From: Skeletonema tropicum
Taxonomy: Eukaryota; Bacillariophyta; Thalassiosirophyceae; Thalassiosirales; Thalassiosiraceae
Reading direction: 5' to 3'
Assembly: GCA_037178625.1 (NCBI GenBank)
Contig: JAWZXG010000041.1
Span: forward strand, 32,893-96,892
Length of the DNA stretch: 64,000 bases
Part shown: piece by piece, positions 46,205 through 57,700 of the stretch
Layout of the letters: the number at the start of each line of letters is the position of its first letter
Position numbering within the stretch: the stretch's first letter is position 1
Notes under the pieces: model-generated
What the model saw: the letters and a program-made list of their open reading frames with translations, nothing else
Databases searched by the model: none
Told to the model about the DNA's origin: nothing
Position numbers and translations under genes: made by a program

Positions 46205-49200
46205 ATGACCGACAAACAACATCCAACTGAACACGATAACGACGACACCATGAACTCACCTGAAGCTACAGATGCAACTGAATCTGCGGTTGAATCTGCA
46301 GCTGAAGCTGTGGACGCAAAAAGCACGTTAAAGGAGACAACGAGTCCGCCGGACAACCAGATGAACACCCCCGGAAAGAATAACACACCTACCGATCATA
46401 CTGCCGAGGCTGTCACCAGACCAACCACCAACAACGTTATCACCCCTGACAAACCAACAGCAGGTACAGAAACGACTACGCAGCAAGTCGAGGAAGATCG
46501 ACCTGAGCATTACATCAAAGGCACAAATACGGGCCTGCCAACAAAAATTAGTGCTACGGTTTTCGTTTGCTTCACCCATTTGGATAAAGAAGGCAAATTG
46601 GTAGCGGAGAATGTAAATCAAGCGGTACCACAGCAAGAGAAGATACTCGGGCTATTGAAACTGGTGGCTACGGGTAAATCCGGCGACAACAAAGAAATGA
46701 ACGACAGTCAGATACACTTACACTTCAGCAAGAAAGCAGCGGAGGATGATTCCGCGGAAGATTGCGTGAGTTTACTTTTGTTGAATCTGCGCAACGAACC
46801 ATTTTGTAAAATTGATCACTGTACAAATTTGGAAATGTTGATTCGTTGATCGATTGCGATGTTGCACAGAACGAATTTGTAAATTTGATCACTGTACAAT
46901 TTTGGTAATATTGATTCGTCGATCGATTGCTGCAGCCAAACTACATCATGCTACTTGATTTGTATAATTGCTCACTGTGCGATTATACGAATATTGATTT
47001 ATAGATCCGTTGCTGAACTCACAACTAACACTTGATTGATGCTACTCCACATTAATAACAGGAGAAGACAGAACCAGTCAATGCAACTCATATGTCATTG
47101 ATTGCATCCAGTGAAGAAGCGAGGACTAGTGTGGCTTACGGATTGCCATTCACGTATGTTCCAGAGCTATCACACTTAATCGACGTACTCAACGGAGATG
47201 ATGGTAGTGGCACAGATGAAACGAAAAGAGAAATATCAGAGGCATTAACTGCTAATGTGACAACAGTCGAAGGTCAACGAAAGCTTTTGAGCACTGCAAG
47301 AAAGCACCATTGGCTAGATGAAAGTCAAAATGAAGTCAATGTGGCAGTCCAAGATGGTATCGAGGGATTTGGTCATTTCTACACTTCCTTCACTGCTTCA
47401 TTGAAATTCTATGTCACAGCTGTTGAAGGCAACCACCGCTTGATAGCATTATTGGCAGCTCTGCTGCGATGCAAAGTGAAGAGAGAGTCAGGCTACTTCT
47501 TCAAGCCAAGCAATCCCGGAGATCCGACGTTCTTGACCAATTCATTCGTAGGAATTGAAGATAACGAACATGACGCCATGGAGAATGCTCTTGAGAAATT
47601 GAAAAAATCGGACAGTGATGCAATATTGAGCCACCCCTTCGACGCTCACATTACAGTAGCATCAAGGACTGCTACCGAATCTTTCCCCGCGCCTCACCTC
47701 GCGGAAACTCTTCTAGCCGAGAAAAGCAAGAACGTGAGCAAAAGGAAGCTTGGATCAACAGTACTAAATATATACAGAGGCTTAACTAAGCATAATTCTG
47801 TGAGAAGAGACCATGAGGATTGGACTGAGAAGGAAGTTGGTACTAACGGTAAGATAGTCAGCAAAGGTAAAGTTTTGACCATAAAGGGGCTGAGAGCGCG
47901 AACGGCAAGGACACTTGAAGAGTTTGAAGATGACCCAAGTTTCACCGAAGAGCCGCTCACTCAATACTACGAGAATCCAATGCGTGAATACGAGACGTGC
48001 CAAAACGAAGTGCAGCTCAGAGTTGATGGTGGAGGACCAAATGATGTACTCAAATTGCCTGTCAAGTGTAATATGGACAACTTCGGTTCTACAGGGAACT
48101 ACCCGATGACTGTTGAGCACAGCATGGCCAGATTTTTCCCACTCGCGGTAGCGGTACAGTCATTGCTTGAAACTGATGGAATGCAGCTATTTACCTCAAA
48201 GCAGATAAGCGCAATGTTGGCAGGCGGAATTATTATGCCAAGATCAGGAGTGAACACGATTGTGATACCCAAGGATGATACTGATGGAAAATACAATGAC
48301 ACGCCTAAACTATGGGACAGGTCAGTTGAAGGGATCATGGCGACAAGTACTGCAGCGTTGGTCTACACAGTCGAGTCTGCCAAACTGTTCAACGCAGATG
48401 CCTTGCTTGATCAAACTTTAAATGCCTTCAGCATCATGTCGCAAACCAAAGATATGGCGAATGATTTGAGATTGAGTATTGGTAAGAACAAGCTTGGTAT
48501 CATTTCATTCGTAAACTTGTGCTCGTTGTACCTTGACTAACAAGTATCTATTCATTGAAATCAAGCGAAAAGTTTCGGATTGATTAGTATGGCAGCAAAA
48601 GAGATCGCAGTTGTCCTGAAGACGCTGAAGGAAGATGAAGGCACAGAGAGAGATGTGAATATCGCGGCACTAAACTTCATGGTGACAATGAATCTATTAC
48701 ACGAGTACATGCAACTCATTGCTTCTACCCCTGAAGACATCCAAGTTAGTGAAGACCTATTGAGAGAAGACAACCAGGATTTGGTCGGTGAAGCTATCAG
48801 AGAATTCTTGGTAAGAAAGAAAGACAAGGACAAGACTTCACGTCTCGATAAAGAGCAATTGGCAAGTAACGTCATTGAGGCGGTCAGAGTGACGAATGAG
48901 ACAGGTGCAAGTTCAACCAAAAGACAAAGCAAGATACCGACTAAGGGTAGAGATGTGATGACCATCGTAACAGCTCCTGGTGATATGACACTAGTAGAGC
49001 TCATTTGCCACATCTTTTGTTGGAATGTGGTTCGATCCGCAGAGAAAGAGAGAGGCAATCCGAGAAAGCTCCAAGACCTCTTCTTCGGAAAAGACAAGCG
49101 ATTCAAAACGACAAGCGACTCAGTGAAAACATCAAGTCAGTTGATGAAGGTTCTAAAGATTGGGAATGAAACGGTCACATCTAGAATCGAATCACCGAGT

Positions 49201-50148
49201 GACTTTCAAATGACAGGATCGTTGTTATCGCTAACGCAGCTGGGCGACTTGATCAGAGGGACTGCGCAACTTAAGGGCAAGCTCATCCGTACGTACACAC
49301 TTCCAACGAAACCTGCTGCTACCAAGGAGGGAAAGCCAAGCAAAAGAAAGGAGAGTAAGAAGAGGAAGTCGGAGAAGCATCAAAGTAAAGACAAAAATGG
49401 ATCAACAACTGATACAGAGGAGACAAATTCGAAAAAGCAACGCACCAATGATTGTGCCAGTAAAACGATCGTGTCGCAACAGTCAGGCAATACGACGCAG
49501 CACGAACTCCACGGACGAGAGAGCAAGGATGAATTGAGAGCTAGAGCCGTGAAAGCAGCACAGAATAAAGTTGGTAAAGATATCTTGGGAGAAGGATTAA
49601 TGACAAACATTGCAAAAGCAATCATTGATGAATTGTTCCCTACACTTCCAGAAGCAGAAGCTGATATAGATGAGATGATTGAAAGTGACGATGTCGTGGC
49701 AAGAACCGAAACAACATTCGAAGCAGTAGAAGGATATGAGGTAGGAAAACAGTACGACCAAACTGGATTCTTTGACGTCATCAACCTCGCGTGGAGTAAC
49801 ATGAAATGGAGAGGAAGGAAGAAAAAGCACAAAACGAACAAACGTATTGGGTTGACTACGAAGGAGCAACAGATGGCTGAGAAGTGGGCAAAGAACTTGT
49901 TTGGCTTACCTTTGAAGACAGCTATTACGCAGATCGTGAAGGAAATGAACAAGTCAATCGTCTTTTTGCACAGAAAAAACGGAGAGGAATATAAGAGAGT
50001 GTTCAACGTGAGCGGCAAGAAAGGTGACACTGTCGTCGATCCTTACAACACAATTTACATCTACGGAGAACCATCAGTCGACGGCGCTAAGAGAACAACA
50101 AACAACGCAAATTACAGGTGGATGGTACCAAATGAGACAGAAGAATAG
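46205..50148 (+). CDS. Unknown 1187-aa element protein, three exons (A2)
   Basis: Exons 46205-46765, 47062-48481 and 48566-50148. Identical in layout to the A1 copy. The unusual start of exon 3 (no ATG for 11 codons) and the TGACTAAC/ATCAAG signals in the 84-bp gap show that the two long frames are spliced and are not separate genes. Within exon 1, SQIHLHFSKK is the only HxH-type motif I noticed in the long A proteins besides NHLHSTQ in the helicase; neither has supporting context for an HUH nuclease. Three palindromes occupy intron 1. The protein is too large and too well conserved between copies to be chance ORFs. Function unknown. Confidence 0.75.
46800..46993. repeat. Three tandem palindromes in intron 1 (A2)
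   Basis: The inverse of 3591-3784, with cores TGATCACTGTACA and similar. Confidence 0.75.
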
Positions 50149-50307
50149 CTAACAACAGGGGAATGGGGAGCATAACAAGGAGAGACAACGAAAGCTTGAC
50201 CGACGACCAACAACAGGCTATAACGACGGAAAGGGTTGATGAAACACGAGACAATTGGTCAACCATAAAAAGTAACAAAACTAAGAACCATAACATAAGA
50301 ACTTCGC

Positions 50308-50348
50308 CCAATTAGTAAAACTGTGCAATGCACAATTATAGAAATTGA
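50308..50348. repeat. Palindrome between convergent genes (A2)
   Basis: ATTAGTAAAACTGTGCA followed by ATGCACAATTATAG. Located between the stop of the 1187-aa gene (50148) and the stop of the 289-aa gene (50365). Confidence 0.75.
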
Positions 50349-50364
50349 TACACGATACATCAGA

Positions 50365-51234
50365 CTAGTCCACGACAATATCAGCGGATAACTGCTCGAA
50401 ATTCAAACAATAAACCTTGAGAAGAACGCTGTTGAAGACTTCGTCAGCAAGAAGCTCTGACATATGAGACAAATTGAACACGTCAAAATCGCGGTCCAAC
50501 AAACCACGCTTGGACACCAAAAGGGCGTTGATATCCATGCAAAACATAAAAGTCTCTGAAATGGGACGTCTGCATTCAATCATACGATTCAGGAGATCTA
50601 ATTGGTACTGGAGTTGACCCAGTTCTCTAATAGAGAAATTGTCTGGCCCAGCGACGGATTTCATGACAAGAGCTTTCCGTGAAAGCAACAAGCTGATGTC
50701 GGAGCACAATCCATAAGCTACATCGACAGAGAACAGTCTCTCGCAGCGAATAGTGCACAAAGAAGATGTGCATGGGGAATGGCTTGAAACACATCGTTGG
50801 TTGCACAGCTGGGATGGAAGAAAACGAACTAACCCCAAATAAAGAACATCGGCGCAGCCGAGACAAGCGTTGAGCTCTGTGACGTCCAATAACGACCACC
50901 CTGATTGCATCACAACCAAATCCCAAAAATACCATATTGATAAGTCGAACAGAACATCACATTTGCTCAACAGCTTAGCAGCCAAAGACGATCGAAGCAA
51001 AACGCCGCCTACAAGCCGAAACGATGCAAGAGAGCGTTGATCGGAACCAAACAACTGTGAGACGATGGTTTCGTCCAACACATCAACCGATATGCAAGAG
51101 CTACTACTACAAGCATGCAACTCACAAAATGATGCACTGTAATTGTCAAACAAGGACAAGACCTTAGTCCTTGGTATAGGGCGATTCACAACGATACGAG
51201 ATGAACGAACGTCCCTCGATCTAATATACACCAT
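50365..51234 (-). CDS. Unknown 289-aa Cys-rich element protein
   Basis: The start is the ATG at 51234 (MVYIRSRDVRSS); the open frame runs nine codons further up from a TTG. The protein is rich in Cys, Leu and Ser, with CELHACSSSSC, CLGCADVLYLG and CVSSHSPCTSSLCTIRC, spacing that could bind zinc. The C-terminal third is more ordinary (GPDNFSIRELGQLQYQLDLL, DFDVFNLSHMSELLADEV). No signal peptide or clear membrane span. I do not recognise it. It is convergent with the 1187-aa gene and divergent from the 133-aa gene, and it is absent from A3. Confidence 0.55.
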   Translation of the reverse strand: MVYIRSRDVRSSRIVVNRPIPRTKVLSLFDNYSASFCELHACSSSSCISVDVLDETIVSQLFGSDQRSLASFRLVGGVLLRSSLAAKLLSKCDVLFDLSIWYFWDLVVMQSGWSLLDVTELNACLGCADVLYLGLVRFLPSQLCNQRCVSSHSPCTSSLCTIRCERLFSVDVAYGLCSDISLLLSRKALVMKSVAGPDNFSIRELGQLQYQLDLLNRMIECRRPISETFMFCMDINALLVSKRGLLDRDFDVFNLSHMSELLADEVFNSVLLKVYCLNFEQLSADIVVD

Positions 51235-51478
51235 TGAAATGATGAAGCATCGACAAAACAAAGAGAGATGTCTAGAGAGAGACAGCTGAAAGCTGTCTAT
51301 GTTATGGAGTATTTAGTTATGTGTAATAGAAAAGAATCTGTGGTCATGTGTATCAGTTCGGCGACGAACACAAGAAATATGTAATTACGAGAAAATAGCC
51401 ACAAACACAATCGCTTGAGAAACCACTGATGAGAACCAAATTGGGGCAAGTTATTTCACTACGATACTCTCACTGAAT

Positions 51479-51880
51479 ATGATGGAACGATCAACTAAGC
51501 TATCAAACAGCGCGTTTAAAAACGATGTCGAAAGTTTACGGCAACAACTAAAGCTGCAAAACAATGACAGAGGAATTGGAATAGCAACAAGACTGCTGCA
51601 ACTGAGCGAGGGAAGCATAGAGAGAGCGAAACTAGCAGTAGATAGAATCTTGGGAGGTGCACAAACAGAACAAGAGAAGGACACAATTGAATCCATCATA
51701 ACAGACTACATAAAAGATATGGGGAGACATAGAACCAATTATGCTGCAATGATGGGACAAACTGAGACAGACAGGACGAACACTATGGTACCAGGCTCAA
51801 TACTATATACAGAGGTGAACTATAACATGCCGGCACCAACATGGAAAAGAGGGAATAAAAAACTCGCACTGAAACGATAG
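51479..51880 (+). CDS. Unknown 133-aa element protein
   Basis: ATG at 51479. The first 85 residues are charged and look helical (FKNDVESLRQQLKLQNNDRG, ERAKLAVDRILGGAQ), followed by YTEVNYNMPAPTWKRGNKK and a basic end. Unknown family; a small DNA-binding or regulatory role is a guess from composition. It is divergent from the 289-aa gene across 244 bp. In A3 only its last part survives, with a 14-bp deletion. Confidence 0.5.
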   Translation: MMERSTKLSNSAFKNDVESLRQQLKLQNNDRGIGIATRLLQLSEGSIERAKLAVDRILGGAQTEQEKDTIESIITDYIKDMGRHRTNYAAMMGQTETDRTNTMVPGSILYTEVNYNMPAPTWKRGNKKLALKR

Positions 51881-52412
51881 AATCGAGTGGATGAGTTGAA
51901 AGTGAAAGAGATGCACAACAGTGAACACTAAGCGCAACTAAACAGCTGATCCGAAAACAAACAGTTGAGACGACGAATGACTGCCGGACAATGTACTAAT
52001 TGGTATAAGTGTGCACAGCACAATTATATATAATTTGATCAGGCGCACTGCAATCTTCTCTCAAATCCCTACACAAATACTAGTGCCGATGGACAGATAG
52101 ATGATTTTCACAATTCTAACACAATTAAAGACAACGTCATTGCAGAGCAACTTTATAGCCGTATTCTATTGTAAAGAGACTAATTGGTAAAATTGTGCAC
52201 AGCACAATTATACCAATTAAGGCCAACGTCATTGCAGAGCAACTTTATAGCCGAATTCCGTTGTATAAAGACTACTGACAAGCCACACGGCAAATGGCCA
52301 ACAGAGCAAGATGACGACACAATACTTTACAGGCCCCGAGGGCCCGCGCTGAACCCGCCACATACACCGCTGCACGCCACTACTATCGCACCATTCTGCG
52401 CGCCCCTGTTTA
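51881..52412. other. A2 noncoding end with palindromes and duplicated unit
   Basis: No gene. Contains palindromes at about 51998-52033 and 52185-52221, two copies of a unit with CATTGCAGAGCAACTTTATAG (one base over 20 here is split as CATTGCAGAGC + AACTTTATAG) at 52138-52158 and 52230-52250, and the subterminal GGCCCCGAGGGCC at 52332-52344. On the gene strand the unit reads CTATAAAGTTGCTCTG, a possible TATA element. Confidence 0.65.
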
Positions 52413-54735
52413 TATATACTCTGGTACTAGTAGTGTGTCGGCCAAAGATGAAATTGCATACTATGATGAAATACACACAGGACAGCGTTGGAAACCAGCT
52501 GTTGACCATTACTGTGCTGGAAAGGACAACCTCTTTCCTTGTGGGCTGGTTGTGTTTTATGACAAGTCTCACTCTGATCGCCATGGCAGTCTGTGCGTGT
52601 CACCGATCATGTTCACTCTAACCCTATTCAACAAGACAGCTCGATCAAAGAGTAAGTTCTGGGACATCCTTGCATACATACCAAATTTGGATTATGGTAC
52701 AACCAAGTCCTCTGATGGGTCCATTCAACAGGACACAACATCGGCACTGAAATGTCAAGATGAACACAGCTGCTTATACACTGCTCTTCGTCAGCTACAA
52801 GAGGTCAATGATAGGGGGGGTATCCCAATGCAAGTCATGGGGAGAGATGTCAAACTGAAAGTTTGGATCCATGTTGTTGTTGGAGATATTGCTGGTAATA
52901 ATAGTTTGCTGGGCAGTTACAACAGTGCATTTGCACAGTGTCCATATCGCGACTGCAGTTGTTCCAAAGAGAGTTTCGTAGATCCAGCATCAACATGCAC
53001 AATGATACTCAAATCAGGCATTGATCGAATGAAAAATAACAACAATGTGGAAGCATTGAAAGCTGCCTCAAAACACAATATTGTGAATGCATTTGACAAG
53101 ATACCAACAGGCGACCCTATCAACACTATCTATAGGTCAACGCCACCAGAAACAATGCATGCCATTTGCTCTGGTATAGCCCCAGCCATGCTTACTGCCT
53201 TTGGTGATGGATTCAAAAAAAAGCGCACTGCATCAGTCCTGCATAACTTACATCTTCTATTGGCACAAGGGCATGCTTGGCAAAGTGAGCGTGACTTCCC
53301 TCGGCCATCAGTGCGTAATTTTGCACTGGATACTACCAAGACCCAAGCATCAGAAAACATGGGAAACCTATTTCTGTTGTTGTGTGCATTGCATACAACG
53401 ATGGGCAAGACTATTTGCAAAGAGTCTGGTATAGAGGACTACCAAAGAAAAGGAAAGATCACTACAATCAAGATGATTCTTGCACTGGAAAAATGGTTCA
53501 ATCGGCGCAATATCCAGTCTGATATTGATAGTGCCAAGATTACAGTATTTGTACGTCAGACATTGATTCCAAACTTACAAAAGTTTTTCCCACGTAAAGA
53601 AAGCACTATGGAATGGATGTTTCCAAAAGTGCACAGTCTAACGAAATTTGCAACATACATCCAAGCATATGGATCAGCTATTAACTTCTATGGTGGGTTT
53701 GGTGAGAGTCACTTGAAAGTGTTTATGAAACATTATGCTCACTACACCCAACGCCGGCCAGGCAAGTTTGCAGAACAGCTTGCAACTAATCATTATCGAC
53801 ATGGATTAATGGAGCACAGTTTAAACTGCATAAGGGAGCAAGCGAAGAAGAACTATGCCCTTGTGCAGGTGCTGTCCAAGGAGGAGACTTTTACTGGCAA
53901 ACATGAAATCACTTTTACAAGGCACAAAGCAAATACCTCCAGTGTTGCCAGTGTAAGATTCAGTACTCATGTCATGTGGCAAAAGAAATCCAGTTCCAAG
54001 ACAATTGATCCTACATTGCAATATGCAATTAGTCATCACATGGCAGCATATGTCAATTATTCCATTTTTCGTGTAACAGCTTACACAGTAGCTAAACTTC
54101 CCAATGCCAAAGAAACACTTGAGGACTATGATGCCATTTCCAGTCATTCCATTTATAGGGTTGACACCAAGACAGACCGTAATGACTGGTGTATGATTCT
54201 TACTCATGCTCTTGGTAGTGAGACTGATGATGAGCGTTTGAATGTATGGGATTTTGTTTGCCCTGCAAGAATACATGGCTTCTTTCGGTTTGAAACACCT
54301 GGCTTGCCTACACCAATGCTGTTGCATGCACATGGGGCTGACACCACTAGTAGCCAGAGACTAATGGATCGTACCATGTATGTTGTTGTCCGAACTCCTC
54401 AAACCTTTCTTGACTGGGCAAGTCTAGAGAAGGAATTCATTGTACCAATTCAACTTGGTGATTTGGATAGTTGCACTTTCATTCTTCCTGTCTCCCGCAT
54501 TGTAAATCCTTTGTATGTTTTCAAAGATCATGGACAACCTACAACAGGAGTGTCATTCTTTGCATCAATCCCTGCAAGGTATTGGGCCTTTTATCTTGAC
54601 TACAAGCTTAAACCAGATTCTATTCCTGGTCCATGTGGATTCAGTCAGAAGAGTGAGGAATATCTAGAGTAGGTAGGAACATAAATTATTTATTTCAGTT
54701 CAGACTAGTACCAGTGCAATATTATAAGGTGCTGG

Positions 54736-57700
54736 CTACAAAATGGTCATAGAAGATCCCTTCTTCTTCATGTTCTTCTTTTTCTTCCTCTTTCTGTACT
54801 TTGTTGAACCACCACTACCAAAAGAGCTAATTAACTTTCCATAATATGGGATGTGGTCGGACTTCACCGACAATGGCTTAGTTGGGCAATGGGGGATTTT
54901 TATTTTCTTCCCATTAAGCACATAAAAGTAATGTGCTCCAACAAGTGTAATAACATCTCTATCACCATTCAACTTGCGAGTAAGTCCAGACAAAGTAAGC
55001 TCATATGGACAGTTGTCTTGCAAATCATACACAATCTTCTCAGACACCACAAGTGAATGTGTCTGATGAGATGACAAACACGAAAATAGAAGATTGCATG
55101 GGGCTGGAAACGATCTGAATAGTGACACAGTGTCCTCCAATGTGAGTGAATTTTTGAAAAAGTTGATCTTTGCAATCTGAATGGGCAAGTGCTGCTCCAT
55201 GTACAAAAAAGCTTCCTTCACACTTTCTCCTTCATCACTTGTGAACACATTCTTTGACTCTGCCCATGTCCTCATTGCAGATGCTTCTGAATGACACCCA
55301 GCAGCAAAAAGCCAGTTTGCAATACCTCCAGCAACACAATGATTATTTTTGTTGCGAGGATCACACCAAAAGTTGGTGGGATTCTCACTACGGCAAGCAG
55401 CTGTCTTGGTACCTGCTTTCCTCCCTGCTCCTATAGTAACACCAAATGAACCAGAAACATTGCAAAGTGAGGACAACTTCTCTGACAACCATGGCTCAGA
55501 AATGTTCTTCATGTAATCCTCCTTATCTTTCGCATTGATGTAGATCCTCTTGTTCTTCATCCCACCAGCCAAGAGAACTTCATAAATACAGTTGGGGTAC
55601 TGAGAATGCAATTTAATCTGTCTGATCTCATGTTTCAATGACTGCAGGACTGGATTTTGAAATTTGTCACGTGTTTCTTTGTTGATAAAAATATGGTGGA
55701 TCCTTCCTGCATACAAATCATCAATCACATTCTTAGGGAACATTGTCAGGAAGAAATGAGATGGGATGTACCAGGTCAACTTGTGTATCAATGGGTCTGT
55801 AAGTGCACCTAATGGTGTTGACTTCGCTCTGGCTGGGTTGCTTTTTTGTGCACAATCTGTTAAAACAACCAAAAATGTGCTTGTGGGTGTGAATTTGGCC
55901 ATAAACTTCTTAAGTTCAGGTGGAAGCTTGATTTTGGAGTTCGTGAGTTTTTCCTCAACACCCTTACAACTTGACCCCTTGTCAATGCAAATAATAGACT
56001 TTGCGTAGTAATAACTGAGCATGTGCAGCACCCCATCACCTCGACCATCTCTGATCTCATATGCTGACACTGTTGGGTTGTCAGTTTCAAGGGTGCCTAA
56101 TTCTACAGGTAACTCACCATTATATCTTGCAATGTCTTGAGTACCACTCCCAACTTGTTCTAACCCAACTTGTTCCTTGACATTTTGCCATGATGGGTCT
56201 GGTTCCAAGGATGAGATTGGATCAACATGAATGTCAGTGAGTTGAACTTGAACTGGGCGGGAATTTTTGATGGCCATCATCTTGTCAATGATTTGGATAT
56301 TACTGCTTCCATCCAAGATTTTGTTTTGAGACGCTTCTTGGCCAAACAATTGCCCTCTGATGAGGTTGGACAGTGCAGACACAAGAGGGTAACTAGAAAC
56401 ATTCTCACCACTAACATCTGTTGGTAACAATGCAGATGACAGAGCTATTGCATTGGTATGCCTTTTTTGAAGTTCATTTGTATAATATCCATTGTCCACC
56501 TTCCCTGCATCAAATAGTTCCATCCTCTTCATAGCTGGTTTCCAATAATCTGTTGGTTGGCAAGGAAGAATCTGAAGACTGTCTGGCTTTTCCATTTTCA
56601 CCTTCCCCAACGGTGCCCAATTTTCATCCATATTGCACTGCTTCAGAAAGTCACCATCACAAACTCCATTATCAAACATATGAACCATGATTATGCGAGT
56701 TCCCAAACTAATGAGATCATAATAATCAAGCCATGAATTCATTGCACTATTGCAGCAGTTGCAGTGAAGAACAAATGCCCAATTGTCATCACTGCAACGT
56801 TTAGCCAATATATCAGTATATTGAAATAATTGAGCACCTAACTCTGTGATGTATTGCCCTCTCTGACTTAGATAATGAGTGAATGCTGCCAGTGGAATCT
56901 TCACTGTACCTGCTAATGGTGCCGCCCCCTCTTGTTTAAGAAGCCTCCTGATGTAACCAATCATATCTGTGGCCATTTCATTGGTTTTGCTCTTGGCAAT
57001 GCTAAGGTATTTAGCATTGGGGTTGGGACTGTCTCGATATCCATACAATCTTACCATTATGTCAAAAACAGTCTCCCTGCACATTTTCCATTTGAGCGGA
57101 GTTGAAATCAAATATTTACCATCTTTGGGTGCATCAACAGTTAATGGCCTTGGTCCTTTCCAAAATACGACACAACCAATCTGCATCAATCTATCAAGGG
57201 TGGCACCACCATATGCATCAGAGGTCCATGCATAGTTAATCTTCATCACATCATCGCCTATGCTAGTTGGCTTGGTCATAAGAATAAAGGAGTGGAAAAT
57301 CAACTGTTCCACAGTCTTTGCATGGTTCAAAGATTGATGATTATCATACATGGTCACAAATGCAATCAACACCAGATCATCTTCTCTATTCCCCTTTGTC
57401 ATGTTCAACATAGCTCTGTACTGGTTAGGCTCTAACTGACTCTGAAGAGTACGGATCAAATCATGCTCCTCATGCATTGGGAATGTCACACGAACCATGA
57501 CCTTTGCTGTTGATTTGTTTTTATTGATGTGATGAACAACTTCAATGTTGTCCCCATCAGGAATGTTGAATTCATTTGCATCATAGAAATATATGTTTTT
57601 GAAAATGGAAGAGTCATCTCGGAGTATTGCAGACTTATTGACCACCTTTTTCAACAGGTTGCAGGGATTTTCAATATTGGAGTATACACATATCTCATCT

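Larger units (their letters stand above)
40255..52412 (-). mobile_element. Full-length Helitron-like element A2
   Basis: The complete reference copy of family A, 12158 bp. The start is CGGCCCTCGGGGCC and the end is GCGCGCCCCTGTTTA. The uninterrupted transposase sequence in B1 (21241-21270) shows that insertion added the element and at most one T. GGCCC-TCG-GGGCC is a hairpin at the very end here; its inverse, GGCCCCGAGGGCC, lies at 52332-52344, 68 bp inside the other end. Genes: Rep-helicase (minus), 1187 aa (plus), 289 aa (minus), 133 aa (plus). Such asymmetric terminal inverted repeats recall Helentron/Helitron2 elements, but there the terminal copy is at the 5' end of the coding strand; here it is at the 3' end. 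Confidence 0.9.
39268..54672 (+). pseudogene. B2 transposase interrupted by element A2
   Basis: The N-terminal part is 39268-40254 and the remainder 52414-54672. Without A2 and one T the frame is continuous, 1081 aa, so the gene was intact until A2 arrived. Motifs in order: zinc-finger-like CACGVIF...RHATAC, catalytic-block FYDKSHSDRHG, FWDILAYIPNL, CPYRDCSC, PPETMHAICSG, VHSLTKFATYIQAYGS and GFGESHLKVFMKHYAHYTQRR. The Asp in FYDKSH and Glu in GESHLK fit the D...E of the CACTA/Plavaka-type DDE transposases. The start at 39268 is the first ATG (MRTSTMPPTKRKQ); the upstream extension begins with TTG. Convergent with the 2051-aa gene; the stops are 64 bp apart. Confidence 0.85.

Noticed and set aside
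40255..52412. Integrated virus (helicase plus large unknown proteins)
   Set aside because: No capsid, polymerase or packaging genes. Introns, defined termini with multiple copies, and Rep-like motifs point to a Helitron-type element.
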